NCBI GenBank assembly: GCA_003056425.1
Contig: PYVY01000008.1
Coordinates: forward strand, 165,337-229,336
Direction of reading: 5' to 3'
Source: Alteromonas indica
GTDB lineage: Bacteria; Pseudomonadota; Gammaproteobacteria; Enterobacterales; Alteromonadaceae
DNA length: 64,000 bases
A program made the position numbers and the translations under genes. The notes beneath the pieces were generated by a model. That model was not told the origin of the DNA, did no database searches, and was given only the letters and a program-made list of their open reading frames with translations. Below are positions 14,791 through 25,423 of this stretch, in pieces. Each line of letters starts with the position of its first letter. Position 1 is the first letter of the stretch.

Positions 14791-16772
14791 TTAAAACTGA
14801 TATGACGCCGATAATTTGATATTTCTACCTGGCTCATAGTCATCTAGCTGCAGCAAACCGAACACCGGATGATTTGATGAGCCCGTGCGTGACGCGTGAG
14901 ACACATACAGCTCGTCAAATAGGTTGTCCACGCCCAGTGTTATATTTAACTTGTGCGCAAACTGCTGAGGAACCCACACCGCGGTAATATTGTGTACCTG
15001 ATAACCTTCCTTAGCGTCCTCCGAGAACGTTTTTTGCCACTGCCAACGCAAGTCTACGTTATAATCGGTTAGCGCATACTTTAAGGTAAGCCCGGCGCTA
15101 TCACCTACTTCTCTATCTAACGGTTCAGCAGATATACTGTCGGACTGCTTTTGGGAGTCTGACTTAGCGTAGGTAAGCAGGGCACCAAAGGCGTCCAAAG
15201 CATAAAAAGCACTGGCTTCAAAACCGTCTATTTCTACGGTACCAATGTTTTGATCCCATTCTAAACAACTGCCTTCTACGCAGCTGTCTAATGGATAATC
15301 AACAATATCGATATAGTCTTCAATTTTGGTTTCAAATGCGGTAAATGCTGCGCGCAGTTCATCTGCTCCTAACACATTCGCCGCCGCGTAACGTATACCC
15401 GCTTCGGTATTGCGGCCAGTCTCCGGCCGAAGGTCGGGATTGCGAGCTTTGTTGGCTTGCTCGTTGGCAAAAATTCGCCAGGCTGAGGCCCTTTGAACAA
15501 ATCGGTGGTGCTGGCATGAACAATAACTTCGCGGGTAATCGCATATTCTGCCGCCAGTGCTTTTTGCCACTCTGTCCAGGTCTGTACACCTTCTACCGCA
15601 GAAGATGACTTGTCATAATGGTTAAAACGCAACCCCGGCGTAATCGTCAGGCCATTATTGAAGTTAATCGTATCTTCCACAAACAACCCGGTGTCATCGG
15701 TCTCTTCGCGGCCAGTAGTAAGCGTTTCTTCACTGATACTTTGACTGTCGTTTTCTGACTTTATCCACTTTACGCCGTAGGTAAACTGGTGCCCCACCGC
15801 GGCGGTTTCCAGCAATGAGTTAGCAATCAGGGTCAAGCCAGTATTTTGGGCGGTGCCCGAGGTTTCAGCGCCATTGTAGGCGCGCCATAGGTCCGACTCA
15901 TTTTGATACAAGTCTGCACGCAGGTTTAACTCACTGCCGAGGTTTAATTCGTAATGCCCACTTAAAGTATCGCGGTCGTAATGGGTGTCATATAACGGCA
16001 CTTCACCACCACCGATGGCGGCATTGGTGCGCACGCCCATATCGGGGCGGGCGGTATAATCGCCATGATTTTTGTAGGTATCATATTTCAGCGCAACCCG
16101 CTGGTAGGCATCCACGTCCCAGCCAACCTTGGCCATAATATTATCTATAGTGCCGTCGCTACCCAGTACCTGTACGCCAGCGCCATCATCAAAGTTATTT
16201 CTATTCATGGATGAACCGTACACCAGCACATCGACGTTGGACGTTAACTGGCCATACCCGGTCAGGGTAATATACTGGCTGTCGTTGCTGTTATACCCGG
16301 CCAGTACACGGCCACCAAACTGGTTGTCACCAGTTAACATATCTTTGGCAGATTTAGTCCGAAATTCCAGCGCGCCACCTAAGCCGGAATGTACGACTGA
16401 ATTGGAACCAACCTGAATATCGACAGACTCAAGCACATCAGGGTTAATATTAAGGTTACCCATGTGGTGAAACATATAATTGGTTTGCGAGGCGCCATCA
16501 ATCAGTACTTCTAAGTCCGTATCATCCAGGCCGCGTACATTAATTCGCTGATTCAGAGAATGTGTTCCACCTACATCAACACCCGGGATATCGCGAAGAA
16601 GATCGCTAAGATGTTCGGCCTGTTTGGATGCGATGGCCTGTTCACCAACATAAACGGAAGAACTTTTTACTTTTGTTCCCCACACCTGAAGGTGCTCTAC
16701 CGATGAATCTTCTGCAAAAGCGGCAGGAGCAAATGCAGCTGCAACGAAACACGCTATAGATTGCTTTTTCAA
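14791..16772 (-). pseudogene. TonB-dependent receptor interrupted by a frameshift
   Basis: The N-terminal frame (from ATG 16,772) has a signal peptide, a plug domain (LSDLLRDIPGVDVGG, INVRGLDDTDLEVLIDG) and the first barrel strands. After KGPQPGE it leaves frame at a five-base A/T run near 15,469-15,475. The second frame continues FANEQANKARNPDLRPETGR and on to the terminal strand LSASYQF. Adding one base would restore a ~660-residue outer-membrane receptor for iron chelates or haem. It may be a true pseudogene, a phase-variable run or a sequencing error. A Fur-like box upstream supports an iron-uptake role. Confidence 0.85.
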
Positions 16773-16839
16773 CGTTGATTCTTTTTAACCAAGATAAGTT
16801 TTGAATGCGGGCAGTATTTTACGCAAATATAATGCGTAT

Positions 16840-16858
16840 GCAAATGATAACCATTACT
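16840..16858. promoter_or_regulatory. Fur-box-like operator
   Basis: GCAAATGATAACCATTACT matches 14 of 19 bases of the Fur consensus GATAATGATAATCATTATC. It sits about 70 bases upstream of the TonB receptor start and about 45 bases before the divergent RDD gene, so iron repression of the receptor is likely. Confidence 0.7.
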
Positions 16859-16902
16859 AATAAGGGTGGGTTTGTATCTCTCTCAAACTGTGGCAGACTA
16901 CA

Positions 16903-17475
16903 ATGTCAGTAACCCTGGTATATTTATCGAGCTACCTATTGAAAAACGCTACCCAGGCCGTTGATGCAGCTAACCGGGCCTCTATCAGTAATACTTCCCC
17001 CCGGGCCGGATTTGGGCGCCGGTTGCTTGCCATGATTTACGATACGCTGGTGGCGGTGGCAGTAGGTATGTGCGCCGCTATGGTGATGATTATAGTGATG
17101 GTGGTGTTATTAAAAAATGAACTATTACCCCTACAGGGCCACGCAGAGCCCGCTGCGCTTATCCAATCTTCCTGGGCGTACAAATTGGTTATTCAATTAT
17201 GGGTAGGTACCTGGATAGCAGGTTTTTTTCTGTGGTTTTGGAAAAAGGGCGGTCAAACGCTGGGGATGCGCGCCTGGCGCCTGCGGATATTTTCTACCAC
17301 TGAAACGCCAATGAGCTGGTCGCGATTAATCCTGCGCCTTGTGTTCTCGCTCGGCGGGATAGGCACATTGTTGGTATTGTTTGATTATAAACACAAACAA
17401 TCACTACAAGACCGCATAGCCGGTACCGAAGTATTGCAACTTAGCAAACACGCCAATGACCACAAAAGCTGGTAG
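16903..17475 (+). CDS. RDD-family membrane protein
   Basis: A 190-residue protein with the RDD signature: AGFGRRLLAMIYDTLVAVAV near residues 35-54 opens the first helix with R and D, two further helices follow, and the cytosolic end has GQTLGMRAWRLRI and KQSLQDRIAGTEVL. RDD proteins are small membrane proteins of mostly unknown role, some acting in ion exchange. The N-terminal ~30 residues may not be translated, since the usual family length is about 150-170. Divergent from the TonB receptor. Confidence 0.85.
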   Translation: MSVTLVYLSSYLLKNATQAVDAANRASISNTSPRAGFGRRLLAMIYDTLVAVAVGMCAAMVMIIVMVVLLKNELLPLQGHAEPAALIQSSWAYKLVIQLWVGTWIAGFFLWFWKKGGQTLGMRAWRLRIFSTTETPMSWSRLILRLVFSLGGIGTLLVLFDYKHKQSLQDRIAGTEVLQLSKHANDHKSW

Positions 17476-17551
17476 CACTACCAATCGTAGACCGTGTATC
17501 ACGAGCTAGCCGATTCGAGTAGTGAGGTTAACCGAGCCTAGTTAGACGGCG

Positions 17552-18613
17552 TTAACGGCGCAGCATAAAGGCAGCGGCAGCGGCAAACATCAAGCTTGGG
17601 AATAAAGCGCCGACAAACGGTGGAAAGCTGTAGACCATGCTTAATGGCCCAAACACTTCATTAGTGATGAAAAAACCAAAGCCGGTGAGCACTCCCATAA
17701 TAACCCGCGCGCCCATAGTGACGCTGCGCAGCGGACCGAAGATAAATGACAGCGCGGTTAATAGCATGACGCATATGGATATGGGCTGAAATATTTTCCG
17801 CCAAAAAGCTAGCTGGTAACGGCTGCTATCCTGCGTATTGTTATCAAGGTACTGAATATATTCGAGTAATCCGCTAATGGATAAGGCCTCTGGTTTGACC
17901 GCCACAATACCCAGTTTGTCGGGGGTCAATGAGGAATTCCAACGGCTTTTAGGCTGCTCATTCACACTCACCTGAGTGTCGGTGAAGCGGGTTACGGAAA
18001 CATCTTCAAGCCACCACGTTTTGCCGTCAAAATAGCCATCGGCAGCATAGGTAATATTGTCCAGCGTGAGGTCATCGTTAAAGTCGAAAATACTGATATC
18101 ACGCAGACGTTCGCGTGTTACCACCTGACCGATACTCACAAAGTGTTCGCCGTCCTTAGCCCAAACCAGTTGGTCGGAAGAAAACAACGAGCCCCCCGAA
18201 ATAGCTTCGGTACGTATTTGTTTGGCTTTGGCCTCGCTAAATGGGGTAACCCATTCGCCCACCGCCATCACAAATAAGATCATTACCACGGCCGATTTCA
18301 TTGCCGAATTGATGATATTCCAGCGGCTTAACCCCGCTGCCTGCATCACCACCAGTTCACTGTTGCTGGCCAGCAAGCCCATACCTACCAAACCGCCCAA
18401 TAATGTCGCCATGGGGAAAAACTGCTCTAAATCCCGCGGCAGACTTAGCACTACATACAGCGCAGCAAGGGTAATGTCGTAGTCGCCTTCACCCAGCTTA
18501 CGCAATTGCTCGACAAACTTAATTAGCGCGCTTAAACCAATCAGTACAGACAGGGTGATAGAAATGGTGCCCAGCAATGTACGGGCAATATACAGGTCGA
18601 GAATTTTAAACAT
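17552..18613 (-). CDS. lptG: LPS export permease LptG
   Basis: 353-residue inner-membrane permease of the LptB2FG transporter, which pulls lipopolysaccharide from the inner membrane to the Lpt bridge. Helices at ~12-32, 60-80 and 100-118, then a periplasmic jellyroll domain and three C-terminal helices, as in LptG/YjgQ (KILDLYIARTLLGTI start). Its ATG overlaps the lptF stop by one base (TAATG), so the pair is translationally coupled. Usual length and no anomalies. Confidence 0.95.
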   Translation of the reverse strand: MFKILDLYIARTLLGTISITLSVLIGLSALIKFVEQLRKLGEGDYDITLAALYVVLSLPRDLEQFFPMATLLGGLVGMGLLASNSELVVMQAAGLSRWNIINSAMKSAVVMILFVMAVGEWVTPFSEAKAKQIRTEAISGGSLFSSDQLVWAKDGEHFVSIGQVVTRERLRDISIFDFNDDLTLDNITYAADGYFDGKTWWLEDVSVTRFTDTQVSVNEQPKSRWNSSLTPDKLGIVAVKPEALSISGLLEYIQYLDNNTQDSSRYQLAFWRKIFQPISICVMLLTALSFIFGPLRSVTMGARVIMGVLTGFGFFITNEVFGPLSMVYSFPPFVGALFPSLMFAAAAAFMLRR

Positions 18614-19716
18614 TACTTCTTCCTCAGTAACCAGGCGCGCAATTCAGTGCCGGTTTTCCTGTCCCTGACAATCAGCGTGACGCCAATCACCAGCATAATG
18701 CCATGTACCCACCATAGGCCTAGCTGAATAGGTAGCTTACCATCGGCTAGTACGCGTCGGCTGGCAAGTAATAACAAGAAGTAGCCCAGGTAAAGCAATA
18801 TCGCCGGAAACATTTTACCAAACCGACCCTGGCGCGGATCTACAGCGCTTAAGGGCACGGCAATCAGGGCCAAAAAGGGAATGGACAATGGGATCGCAAA
18901 ACGCCATTGCAATTCCGCCCGGGCTTCTGTGGAATCATCGTTCCATAGTTCCGCGGTGGGCAATACACTTACCTTGCGGCTGGGTTCTTCAGCCGGCTCA
19001 TCAGCAATCTGAATTTGATATTCATCAAACTTTACTTTGCGATAGTCTTTTTCGGTTTGCACACCTTCATACTGCACACCATCTTGTAATACCAGGCTAC
19101 GGGTGCCATCCTGGTTATTCCGAATGGCCCCGGCATCAGCATACACCACGCGTACATTAGACTGGTTTTCTTCAGGTTGATTTTGCGACAGGAAAACCCG
19201 CTTCAAGCGGTCATTCTGGGTGTCGATATCATGCACAAAAATGACTGCTTTTTCATTACCGGTTTGTTGAAACCGGCCTGGTATAAGGGCTGAAAAACCG
19301 GCTTCGTTACGCGCCTTTTCGCGCAGCAAATATTCACTTTGGGCGGCAGTAGGGGCTAAATACAGTGTAATAAAGCCAGTCACTACCATCGTAAACAACG
19401 ACAAAAATAACATTACCCGGGTGATGTACCACTCGCTCACCCCGCATGCCCGTAGCACGGTCATTTCACTGTCTACATACATGCGGCCGTGTGCCAGCAT
19501 AATACCAAGGTATGCGCTGATAGGCAGTACCAGCGATGCGAGGATGGGAGCGTACAGACCAAGAAAGCCCATCACCAGGCCGGCAGGAATATCTCCATCT
19601 GATGCATCGCCCAGAACCCTGACGAAACGCAGAGTGATAAAGATAGCCATCAGAATAAAAAATATCGCCAGCTGTGACTTCAGCGTTTCCTTAATCAGGT
19701 AGCGAAATATCAGCAT
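18613..19716 (-). CDS. lptF: LPS export permease LptF
   Basis: 367-residue partner of LptG in the LPS transporter. It begins MLIFRYLIKETLKSQLAIFF, has six predicted helices in two sets of three around a ~150-residue periplasmic domain, and conserved ARNEAGFSALIPGRFQ in the jellyroll. Ends ...TGTELRAWLLRKK. Divergent from pepA, an arrangement conserved in many gammaproteobacteria. Confidence 0.95.
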   Translation of the reverse strand: MLIFRYLIKETLKSQLAIFFILMAIFITLRFVRVLGDASDGDIPAGLVMGFLGLYAPILASLVLPISAYLGIMLAHGRMYVDSEMTVLRACGVSEWYITRVMLFLSLFTMVVTGFITLYLAPTAAQSEYLLREKARNEAGFSALIPGRFQQTGNEKAVIFVHDIDTQNDRLKRVFLSQNQPEENQSNVRVVYADAGAIRNNQDGTRSLVLQDGVQYEGVQTEKDYRKVKFDEYQIQIADEPAEEPSRKVSVLPTAELWNDDSTEARAELQWRFAIPLSIPFLALIAVPLSAVDPRQGRFGKMFPAILLYLGYFLLLLASRRVLADGKLPIQLGLWWVHGIMLVIGVTLIVRDRKTGTELRAWLLRKK

Positions 19717-20011
19717 GTCAGCCCTACTGGAAAGTTTGGATTTATAGTGAAAGAAAGCACAATTTTGAGTAAACTAATCGTTTTTACAAGTTTTGCCTGC
19801 AAGTATGAGTCAGGTTGCATGGAAATTAACCATTGCCCGGTGCCAACAGCTTATTTTAGCCCGTTAAGGCCACTATAGCTGTCACCCGGTTATCGGGGTA
19901 ATACGGTATACCATGCAAGCTAAGCTGCGTATTAAAACATAAAAGCAGCGCAAAACGTTATGTGATTTTGTATTTCTGCAAACACAAAATGGATAATAGC
20001 GAGGTGTCATC

Positions 20012-21517
20012 GTGGAGTTTAGTGTAAAAAGTGGTAGCCCTGAAAAACAACGTAGTGCCTGTATTGTGGTCGGGGTGTTCGAGCCACGACGCTTAACTGC
20101 GGTTGCTGAGCAACTGGACGACATTAGCGAAGGCTACATCAGCAACCTACTGCGCCGTGGCGATTTAGAAGGTAAAGCTGGCCAAATGCTACTGTTGCAC
20201 CATGTGCCTAATGTACTTAGCGAACGTGTATTGCTGGTTGGCTGTGGCAAGGAGCGTGAACTGGACGAGCGCCAATACAAGCAAATCATCGCTAAAACGA
20301 TTAAAACGTTGAATGAAACCGGGTCAATGGAAGCAGTATGCTTCTTGACCGAGCTGCACGTCAAAGGGCGTGATACCTACTGGAAAGTTCGCCAGGCGGT
20401 GGAAGCTACCCAAGACTCGCTATATACCTTTTTGCACCTGAAAACTAAAAAAGGCGAGCCTCGCCGCCCGTTACGTAAGATGGTCTTTAATGTGCCAACC
20501 CGCCGCGAGTTAACGGTTGGCGAGCGGGCTATAGACCACGGCCTGGCCATTAGCGCTGGCGCGAAAACCACCCGTGACGTTGCCAATATGCCACCTAATA
20601 TCTGCAACCCGGCTTACCTGTGGGAGCAGGCGCAAAAGCTTTCTACCGAGTATGAAAGCGTTACAGCCGAAGTGGTCGATGAAGCACAGATGGCCGAACT
20701 GGGTATGCAGGCTTATCTGGCCGTTGGTCGCGGTTCAGAAAACGAATCCATGATGAGTATTATTACGCATCGCGGTGGTCCGGCTGACCAAGCGCCGATT
20801 GTGCTGGTAGGAAAGGGGCTAACCTTTGATTCCGGCGGTATTTCAATCAAGCCTGGAGAGGGCATGGATGAAATGAAATATGACATGGGCGGCGCTGCCG
20901 GCGTATTGGGAACTATGCATACGGTAGCGGCACTTAATCTACCTATTAACGTAATAGGGGTATTGGCGGGCTGTGAAAATATGCCCGACGGCAAGGCGTA
21001 TCGGCCTGGTGATATTCTTACCACCATGTCCGGCCAAACGGTTGAAGTCCTTAACACAGATGCCGAGGGGCGGTTAGTCCTATGTGACGCGTTAACCTAT
21101 GTTGAGCGCTTTGAACCTGAGTTGGTCATTGATGTGGCGACCTTAACCGGTGCCTGTATCATTGCTCTGGGCTCGCATGCTACCGGCGTCATGAGCCAGC
21201 ATAATCCGTTGGCTCATGAGCTGATAAATGCTTCTGAACAAAGCTCCGACCGCGCTTGGCGCCTGCCACTATGGGACGAATATCAAGAACAACTGGAAAG
21301 CCCGTTCGCTGATATGACCAATTTAGGCGGTCGCCCGGCTGGGTCCATAACGGCTGGGTGTTTTCTGTCGCGGTTTACCAAGAAATATACCTGGGCACAT
21401 ATGGATATCGCTGGTACAGCATGGCGTAGTGGTAAAAACAAAGGCGCTACTGGACGTCCGGTTCCTATGCTGTCACAGTTTTTGATGAACCGTGCCGGTG
21501 TGAACCACGAGGACTAA
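20012..21517 (+). CDS. pepA: Leucyl aminopeptidase PepA
   Basis: 501-residue M17 cytosolic aminopeptidase that releases N-terminal residues using two metal ions; in E. coli it also binds DNA. The catalytic domain shows [17 protein letters not shown] with the metal-binding Lys and Asp, and the family signature [10 protein letters not shown]. The start is GTG 20,012 with GAGGTG five bases upstream. First gene of pepA-holC-valS, with six bases before holC. Confidence 0.95.
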   Translation: MEFSVKSGSPEKQRSACIVVGVFEPRRLTAVAEQLDDISEGYISNLLRRGDLEGKAGQMLLLHHVPNVLSERVLLVGCGKERELDERQYKQIIAKTIKTLNETGSMEAVCFLTELHVKGRDTYWKVRQAVEATQDSLYTFLHLKTKKGEPRRPLRKMVFNVPTRRELTVGERAIDHGLAISAGAKTTRDVANMPPNICNPAYLWEQAQKLSTEYESVTAEVVDEAQMAELGMQAYLAVGRGSENESMMSIITHRGGPADQAPIVLVGKGLTFDSGGISIKPGEGMDEMKYDMGGAAGVLGTMHTVAALNLPINVIGVLAGCENMPDGKAYRPGDILTTMSGQTVEVLNTDAEGRLVLCDALTYVERFEPELVIDVATLTGACIIALGSHATGVMSQHNPLAHELINASEQSSDRAWRLPLWDEYQEQLESPFADMTNLGGRPAGSITAGCFLSRFTKKYTWAHMDIAGTAWRSGKNKGATGRPVPMLSQFLMNRAGVNHED

Positions 21518-21523
21518 GGCAAG

Positions 21524-21946
21524 ATGCCGCAGGCCACATTTTACCAATTGCAGGATAGCCAGGACGCAGGCCCCGTTAGGGCCTGTGAAATTATCGCCAG
21601 CGCTTATGCTGCTAAGCAACGCTGTGCGGTTTTGTGCCTGAGTAAAAGCCAGGCCGAAGCGCTGGATGACCTACTTTGGCAATTGCCCGCTAACCGGTTT
21701 GTTCCCCACAACATGGCCGGAGAAGGACCTTCGGCAGGCACCCCGGTAGAAATTTGCTGGGATCCGGCACAGCTAAGCCGGCGTCAGCTACTGGTTAACC
21801 TAAGTGAAAGCTTGCCTGATGCATTCGGGCAGTTTCAACATATCGTCGATTTTGTGCCAGCTGCCGACGAGGCAAAGAAAGCGGCGCGTATTCGTTATAA
21901 ACAGTTTCAGCAGGCTGGCTGCCAAATGCAGTTCAAGTCCGCCTAA
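21524..21946 (+). CDS. holC: DNA polymerase III chi subunit
   Basis: 140 residues. HolC links the clamp loader to SSB in the replisome. The chi pattern is present: N-terminal [28 protein letters not shown], and [19 protein letters not shown] before the second half. Located between pepA and valS with gaps of 6 and 14 bases, the conserved gene order in gammaproteobacteria. Confidence 0.93.
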   Translation: MPQATFYQLQDSQDAGPVRACEIIASAYAAKQRCAVLCLSKSQAEALDDLLWQLPANRFVPHNMAGEGPSAGTPVEICWDPAQLSRRQLLVNLSESLPDAFGQFQHIVDFVPAADEAKKAARIRYKQFQQAGCQMQFKSA

Positions 21947-21960
21947 TATTGAGAGTAAGT

Positions 21961-24771
21961 ATGGACAAAACCTTCGAACCGAAATCCATTGAACAGCAGT
22001 GTTATCAGAAGTGGGAAACTTCCGGTATGTTCAAAGCGTCCGGGCACGGAGACCCTTATAGCATCTTGTTGCCGCCCCCTAATGTGACCGGCAGCCTGCA
22101 TATGGGACATGGTTTTCAGCAAACCATTATGGATGCATTAACGCGCTATCATCGCATGAAAGGCGACAACACCTTATGGCAGGTGGGAACTGATCATGCC
22201 GGTATCGCGACGCAAATGGTGGTTGAGCGTCAGCTTAATGCACAAGGCAAAACCCGCCATGACTTAGGCCGCGAAGCCTTTGTAGAAAAAATCTGGGAAT
22301 GGAAAGCTCAAAGCGGCGGCACCATTACTCAGCAAATGCGTCGTTTAGGTACCTCACCTGATTGGGACCGTGAAGTTTTTACCATGGATGACGAGCGCTC
22401 TGAAGCGGTCACCGAGGTCTTTGTTAAATTACACGAAGAAGGCTTGATATACCGTGGCAAACGTTTAGTTAACTGGGATCCGGTATTGCACACTGCGGTA
22501 TCTGATCTTGAAGTATTAAACGAAGAAGAAGCCGGCCATATGTGGCATATGCGCTATCCTCTGGCAGATGGCAGTGGCGAGCTGGTAGTGGCTACTACCC
22601 GCCCTGAAACAATGCTTGGCGATACGGCCGTAGCTGTACACCCGGAAGATGAGCGCTATCAACACCTGATTGGTAAAGACATTAAACTGCCTATTACAGG
22701 GCGTTTGATCCCCGTTATCGCAGATGACTATGTGGATCCTGAGTTTGGCACGGGCTGTGTCAAAATCACGCCAGCGCATGACTTTAACGATTACGACATG
22801 GGTAAACGCCACGCCCTGCCGGTTATCAATATCCTTACCGCTGATGCCAAAATTAATGATGAAGCACCGCAGGCCTATCGTGGCCTGGACCGTTTCGATG
22901 CGCGCAAACAAATTGTTAGCGACCTTGAGGCGTCGGGCCACCTGGTAAAAATTGAAGACCATAAACTTAAGGTTCCGCGGGGCGATCGTACCGGTGCGGT
23001 TATCGAACCGTTTTTAACCGACCAATGGTACGTTGCGGTTGAATCTTTAGCCAAGCCAGCCATCGATGCTGTGGAATCCGGTGAAATCAGGTTTGTACCT
23101 GAGAACTGGAACAAAACCTATTATCAGTGGATGCATAATATCCAGGATTGGTGTATTTCCCGACAGCTATGGTGGGGCCACCGTATACCTGCCTGGTATG
23201 ACGAACAGGAAAATATTTATGTAGGGCGTACTGAAGCTGAAGTGCGTGCTAAGCATAACTTGGCGGCGGATATTACCTTACGCCAAGATGAAGATGTACT
23301 GGATACCTGGTTCTCTTCGGCACTATGGCCGTTTGCTACAATGGGTTGGCCTAACGATACCACTGAGCTGGAAACCTTTTTGCCATCTTCTGTATTGGTC
23401 ACCGGGTTTGACATTATTTTCTTCTGGGTTGCCAGAATGATCATGATGACCAAAAAATTCACTGGCAAAATTCCGTTCAAAGATATCTACATCACCGGCC
23501 TTATTCGGGATGAAAATGGCGACAAAATGTCGAAATCGAAAGGCAATGTGCTGGATCCTATCGATTTAATTGATGGGATTGATATTGAGGCGCTGGTGAG
23601 CAAACGTACCTCAGGTATGATGCAGCCACAACTGGCGGAAAAAATTGCTAAACGCACCCGTAAGCAGTTCCCCGATGGCATTCAAGCCTACGGTACCGAC
23701 GCTTTGCGCTTTACCTTTGCGGCAATGGCATCTACCAGTCGGGATATCAGCTTCGATATGAACCGGGTTGAAGGCTATCGCAACTTCTGTAATAAAATAT
23801 GGAATGCGTCGCGCTTTGTGCTGATGAACACCGAAGACGCGGACACTGGCCGTGAGGGTGGAGATATGGAATTAAGCCTGGCCGACCGATGGATTTTGGC
23901 GCAATTCCAGCAAACCCTTAAAGAATTTGAAGCAGCATTAGCAGACTATCGTTTTGATATTGCTGCGCAGGTGGCGTATGAATTTACCTGGAACCAGTTG
24001 TGTGACTGGTATCTGGAGCTGACTAAGCCAGTATTGAATTCTGATGCCAGTACACAGGCGCAAAAACGGGGTACCCGCCATACACTAATTAATGTATTGG
24101 AAAGTACCCTGCGGTTATTGCATCCGTTTATGCCCTTTATTACCGAAGAAATTTGGCAGAAAGTGGCACCGCTGAGTATGGTGGGCACGTCAGGCCATAG
24201 TGTCACCACCGCCGCCGTGAATGACGCTGCACAGCAAAGCATCATGGTGCAACCGTTCCCGGCACAAGATACCAGCTTGCAAGACCAACAGGTATTGAGC
24301 GATATCGAGTGGGTAAAACGCTTTATTGTGGGTATTCGTAATATTCGCGGTGAAATGGATATTTCCCCAAATAAGCCACTTAATGCATTACTTCGTAACG
24401 TCAGTGAACAGGACAGCCGTCGAATGAAGGCCGCCCAACCGTTTATCGACCGGCTAGCCAGGCTTGAAAGTATTACTGTACTTAATGCTGGCGAGCAGGC
24501 GCCAGCCAGCGCCACTGCACTGGTAGGGGATATGGAGATTATGATTCCTATGGCCGGGCTCATTGACAAAGACGCTGAGTTGTCAAGAATCAGCCGTGCT
24601 ATGGAAAAAGTCGAAAAGGATGTCAGCCGGACCCGCGGTAAACTGAATAACGATAAGTTTGTAAGCAACGCCCCAGACGCGGTGATTGAAAAAGAACGTG
24701 GGAAACTGGATGAAGGCGAAAAACAGCTGGCAAAACTAAAAGAGCAATTCGAGACAATCAGTGCACTTTAA
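21961..24771 (+). CDS. valS: Valyl-tRNA synthetase
   Basis: About 936 residues, class I synthetase charging tRNA-Val. HIGH-type motif in [16 protein letters not shown] near residue 40, [12 protein letters not shown] near 525, an editing (CP1) domain between them, and a C-terminal coiled-coil arm ([19 protein letters not shown]). Start taken at ATG 21,961 (MDKTFEPKS) rather than TTG 21,949. Last gene of the operon, followed by a strong terminator. Confidence 0.96.
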   Translation: MDKTFEPKSIEQQCYQKWETSGMFKASGHGDPYSILLPPPNVTGSLHMGHGFQQTIMDALTRYHRMKGDNTLWQVGTDHAGIATQMVVERQLNAQGKTRHDLGREAFVEKIWEWKAQSGGTITQQMRRLGTSPDWDREVFTMDDERSEAVTEVFVKLHEEGLIYRGKRLVNWDPVLHTAVSDLEVLNEEEAGHMWHMRYPLADGSGELVVATTRPETMLGDTAVAVHPEDERYQHLIGKDIKLPITGRLIPVIADDYVDPEFGTGCVKITPAHDFNDYDMGKRHALPVINILTADAKINDEAPQAYRGLDRFDARKQIVSDLEASGHLVKIEDHKLKVPRGDRTGAVIEPFLTDQWYVAVESLAKPAIDAVESGEIRFVPENWNKTYYQWMHNIQDWCISRQLWWGHRIPAWYDEQENIYVGRTEAEVRAKHNLAADITLRQDEDVLDTWFSSALWPFATMGWPNDTTELETFLPSSVLVTGFDIIFFWVARMIMMTKKFTGKIPFKDIYITGLIRDENGDKMSKSKGNVLDPIDLIDGIDIEALVSKRTSGMMQPQLAEKIAKRTRKQFPDGIQAYGTDALRFTFAAMASTSRDISFDMNRVEGYRNFCNKIWNASRFVLMNTEDADTGREGGDMELSLADRWILAQFQQTLKEFEAALADYRFDIAAQVAYEFTWNQLCDWYLELTKPVLNSDASTQAQKRGTRHTLINVLESTLRLLHPFMPFITEEIWQKVAPLSMVGTSGHSVTTAAVNDAAQQSIMVQPFPAQDTSLQDQQVLSDIEWVKRFIVGIRNIRGEMDISPNKPLNALLRNVSEQDSRRMKAAQPFIDRLARLESITVLNAGEQAPASATALVGDMEIMIPMAGLIDKDAELSRISRAMEKVEKDVSRTRGKLNNDKFVSNAPDAVIEKERGKLDEGEKQLAKLKEQFETISAL

Positions 24772-24835
24772 GTCCCGGTAGGCCCAGCTGATCCTAAGGC
24801 AAGGCCATTAAAAAGCTGATGCGTAAACAATCATA

Positions 24836-24868
24836 AAAGCTCCATCTATCAAGATGGAGCTTTTTTTT
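24836..24868 (+). terminator. Terminator of pepA-holC-valS
   Basis: AAAGCTCCATCT, loop ATCA, AGATGGAGCTTTTTTTT: a 10-12 bp stem followed by eight T. It may also serve the convergent gene at 24,870. Confidence 0.9.
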
Positions 24869-24869
24869 G

Positions 24870-25109
24870 TCACGCGCGCTGCTCACCAGAAATTCGTGCT
24901 ACCACCACCGCGGTGATTTTGTGTACCATCGGGCCGAATAAAAACGCACAAATACCCGCCGCCGGCCAGGCTAAAATCCAGGCATGTAGCCAGTTAGCGA
25001 TAAAACTGCTGGTCACCCCGAGATTTATAAAGGTGACCCAGGCAGACATGATGCTGCTTAACGCCAGCGACATAAAAAAAGCAAATACAGTACGATGTAA
25101 CATGTTCAC
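24870..25109 (-). CDS. DUF2798-family small membrane protein
   Basis: 79 residues with two hydrophobic helices (FAFFMSLALSSIMSAWVTFI and LHAWILAWPAAGICAFLFGP). The pattern F..SL.MS......N.G....F...W...W..A...A.....P matches the DUF2798 family, of unknown function. Start is GTG 25,109 with GAGGG nine bases upstream; ATG 25,103 is possible. Monocistronic, converging on the valS terminator. Confidence 0.75.
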   Translation of the reverse strand: MNMLHRTVFAFFMSLALSSIMSAWVTFINLGVTSSFIANWLHAWILAWPAAGICAFLFGPMVHKITAVVVARISGEQRA

Positions 25110-25423
25110 CGTTTATCACCCTCATCTTATTAATAAAAGCCGGGACATAGCATAGAGGTTTACCCCTATGTTTGCAGCCCATTTGTTCGCTGTAGCCTGT
25201 AGGTAAAGCGGATAATTAGCACAGCAAAAAGGCGACGTTTAAAACACCTGCGAAGAGATAACCCGCCCCCTGAGGTAAATAAATGTGCGGTTCACCAAGT
25301 AAGCAGGAGTATGGCGTGCAGCGCAGAGGTCACCATGGAAGTTCGTGAATCGGCGTAGGTATTTCGCACGCTGCAAATCTATCTTCAGGGGAGGGTTTGC
25401 AACCAGCATATAACCTTGCTCCT
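25110..25423. other. Intergenic stretch before the hybrid kinase stop
   Basis: About 310 bases between the start of the DUF2798 gene and the end of the hybrid kinase. No coding frame of note, no tRNA and no clear hairpin. The promoter of the DUF2798 gene is expected near 25,120-25,180. Confidence 0.4.

Noticed and set aside
23946..24668. Minus-strand frame of 240 codons
   Set aside because: Antisense shadow of valS, despite its length.
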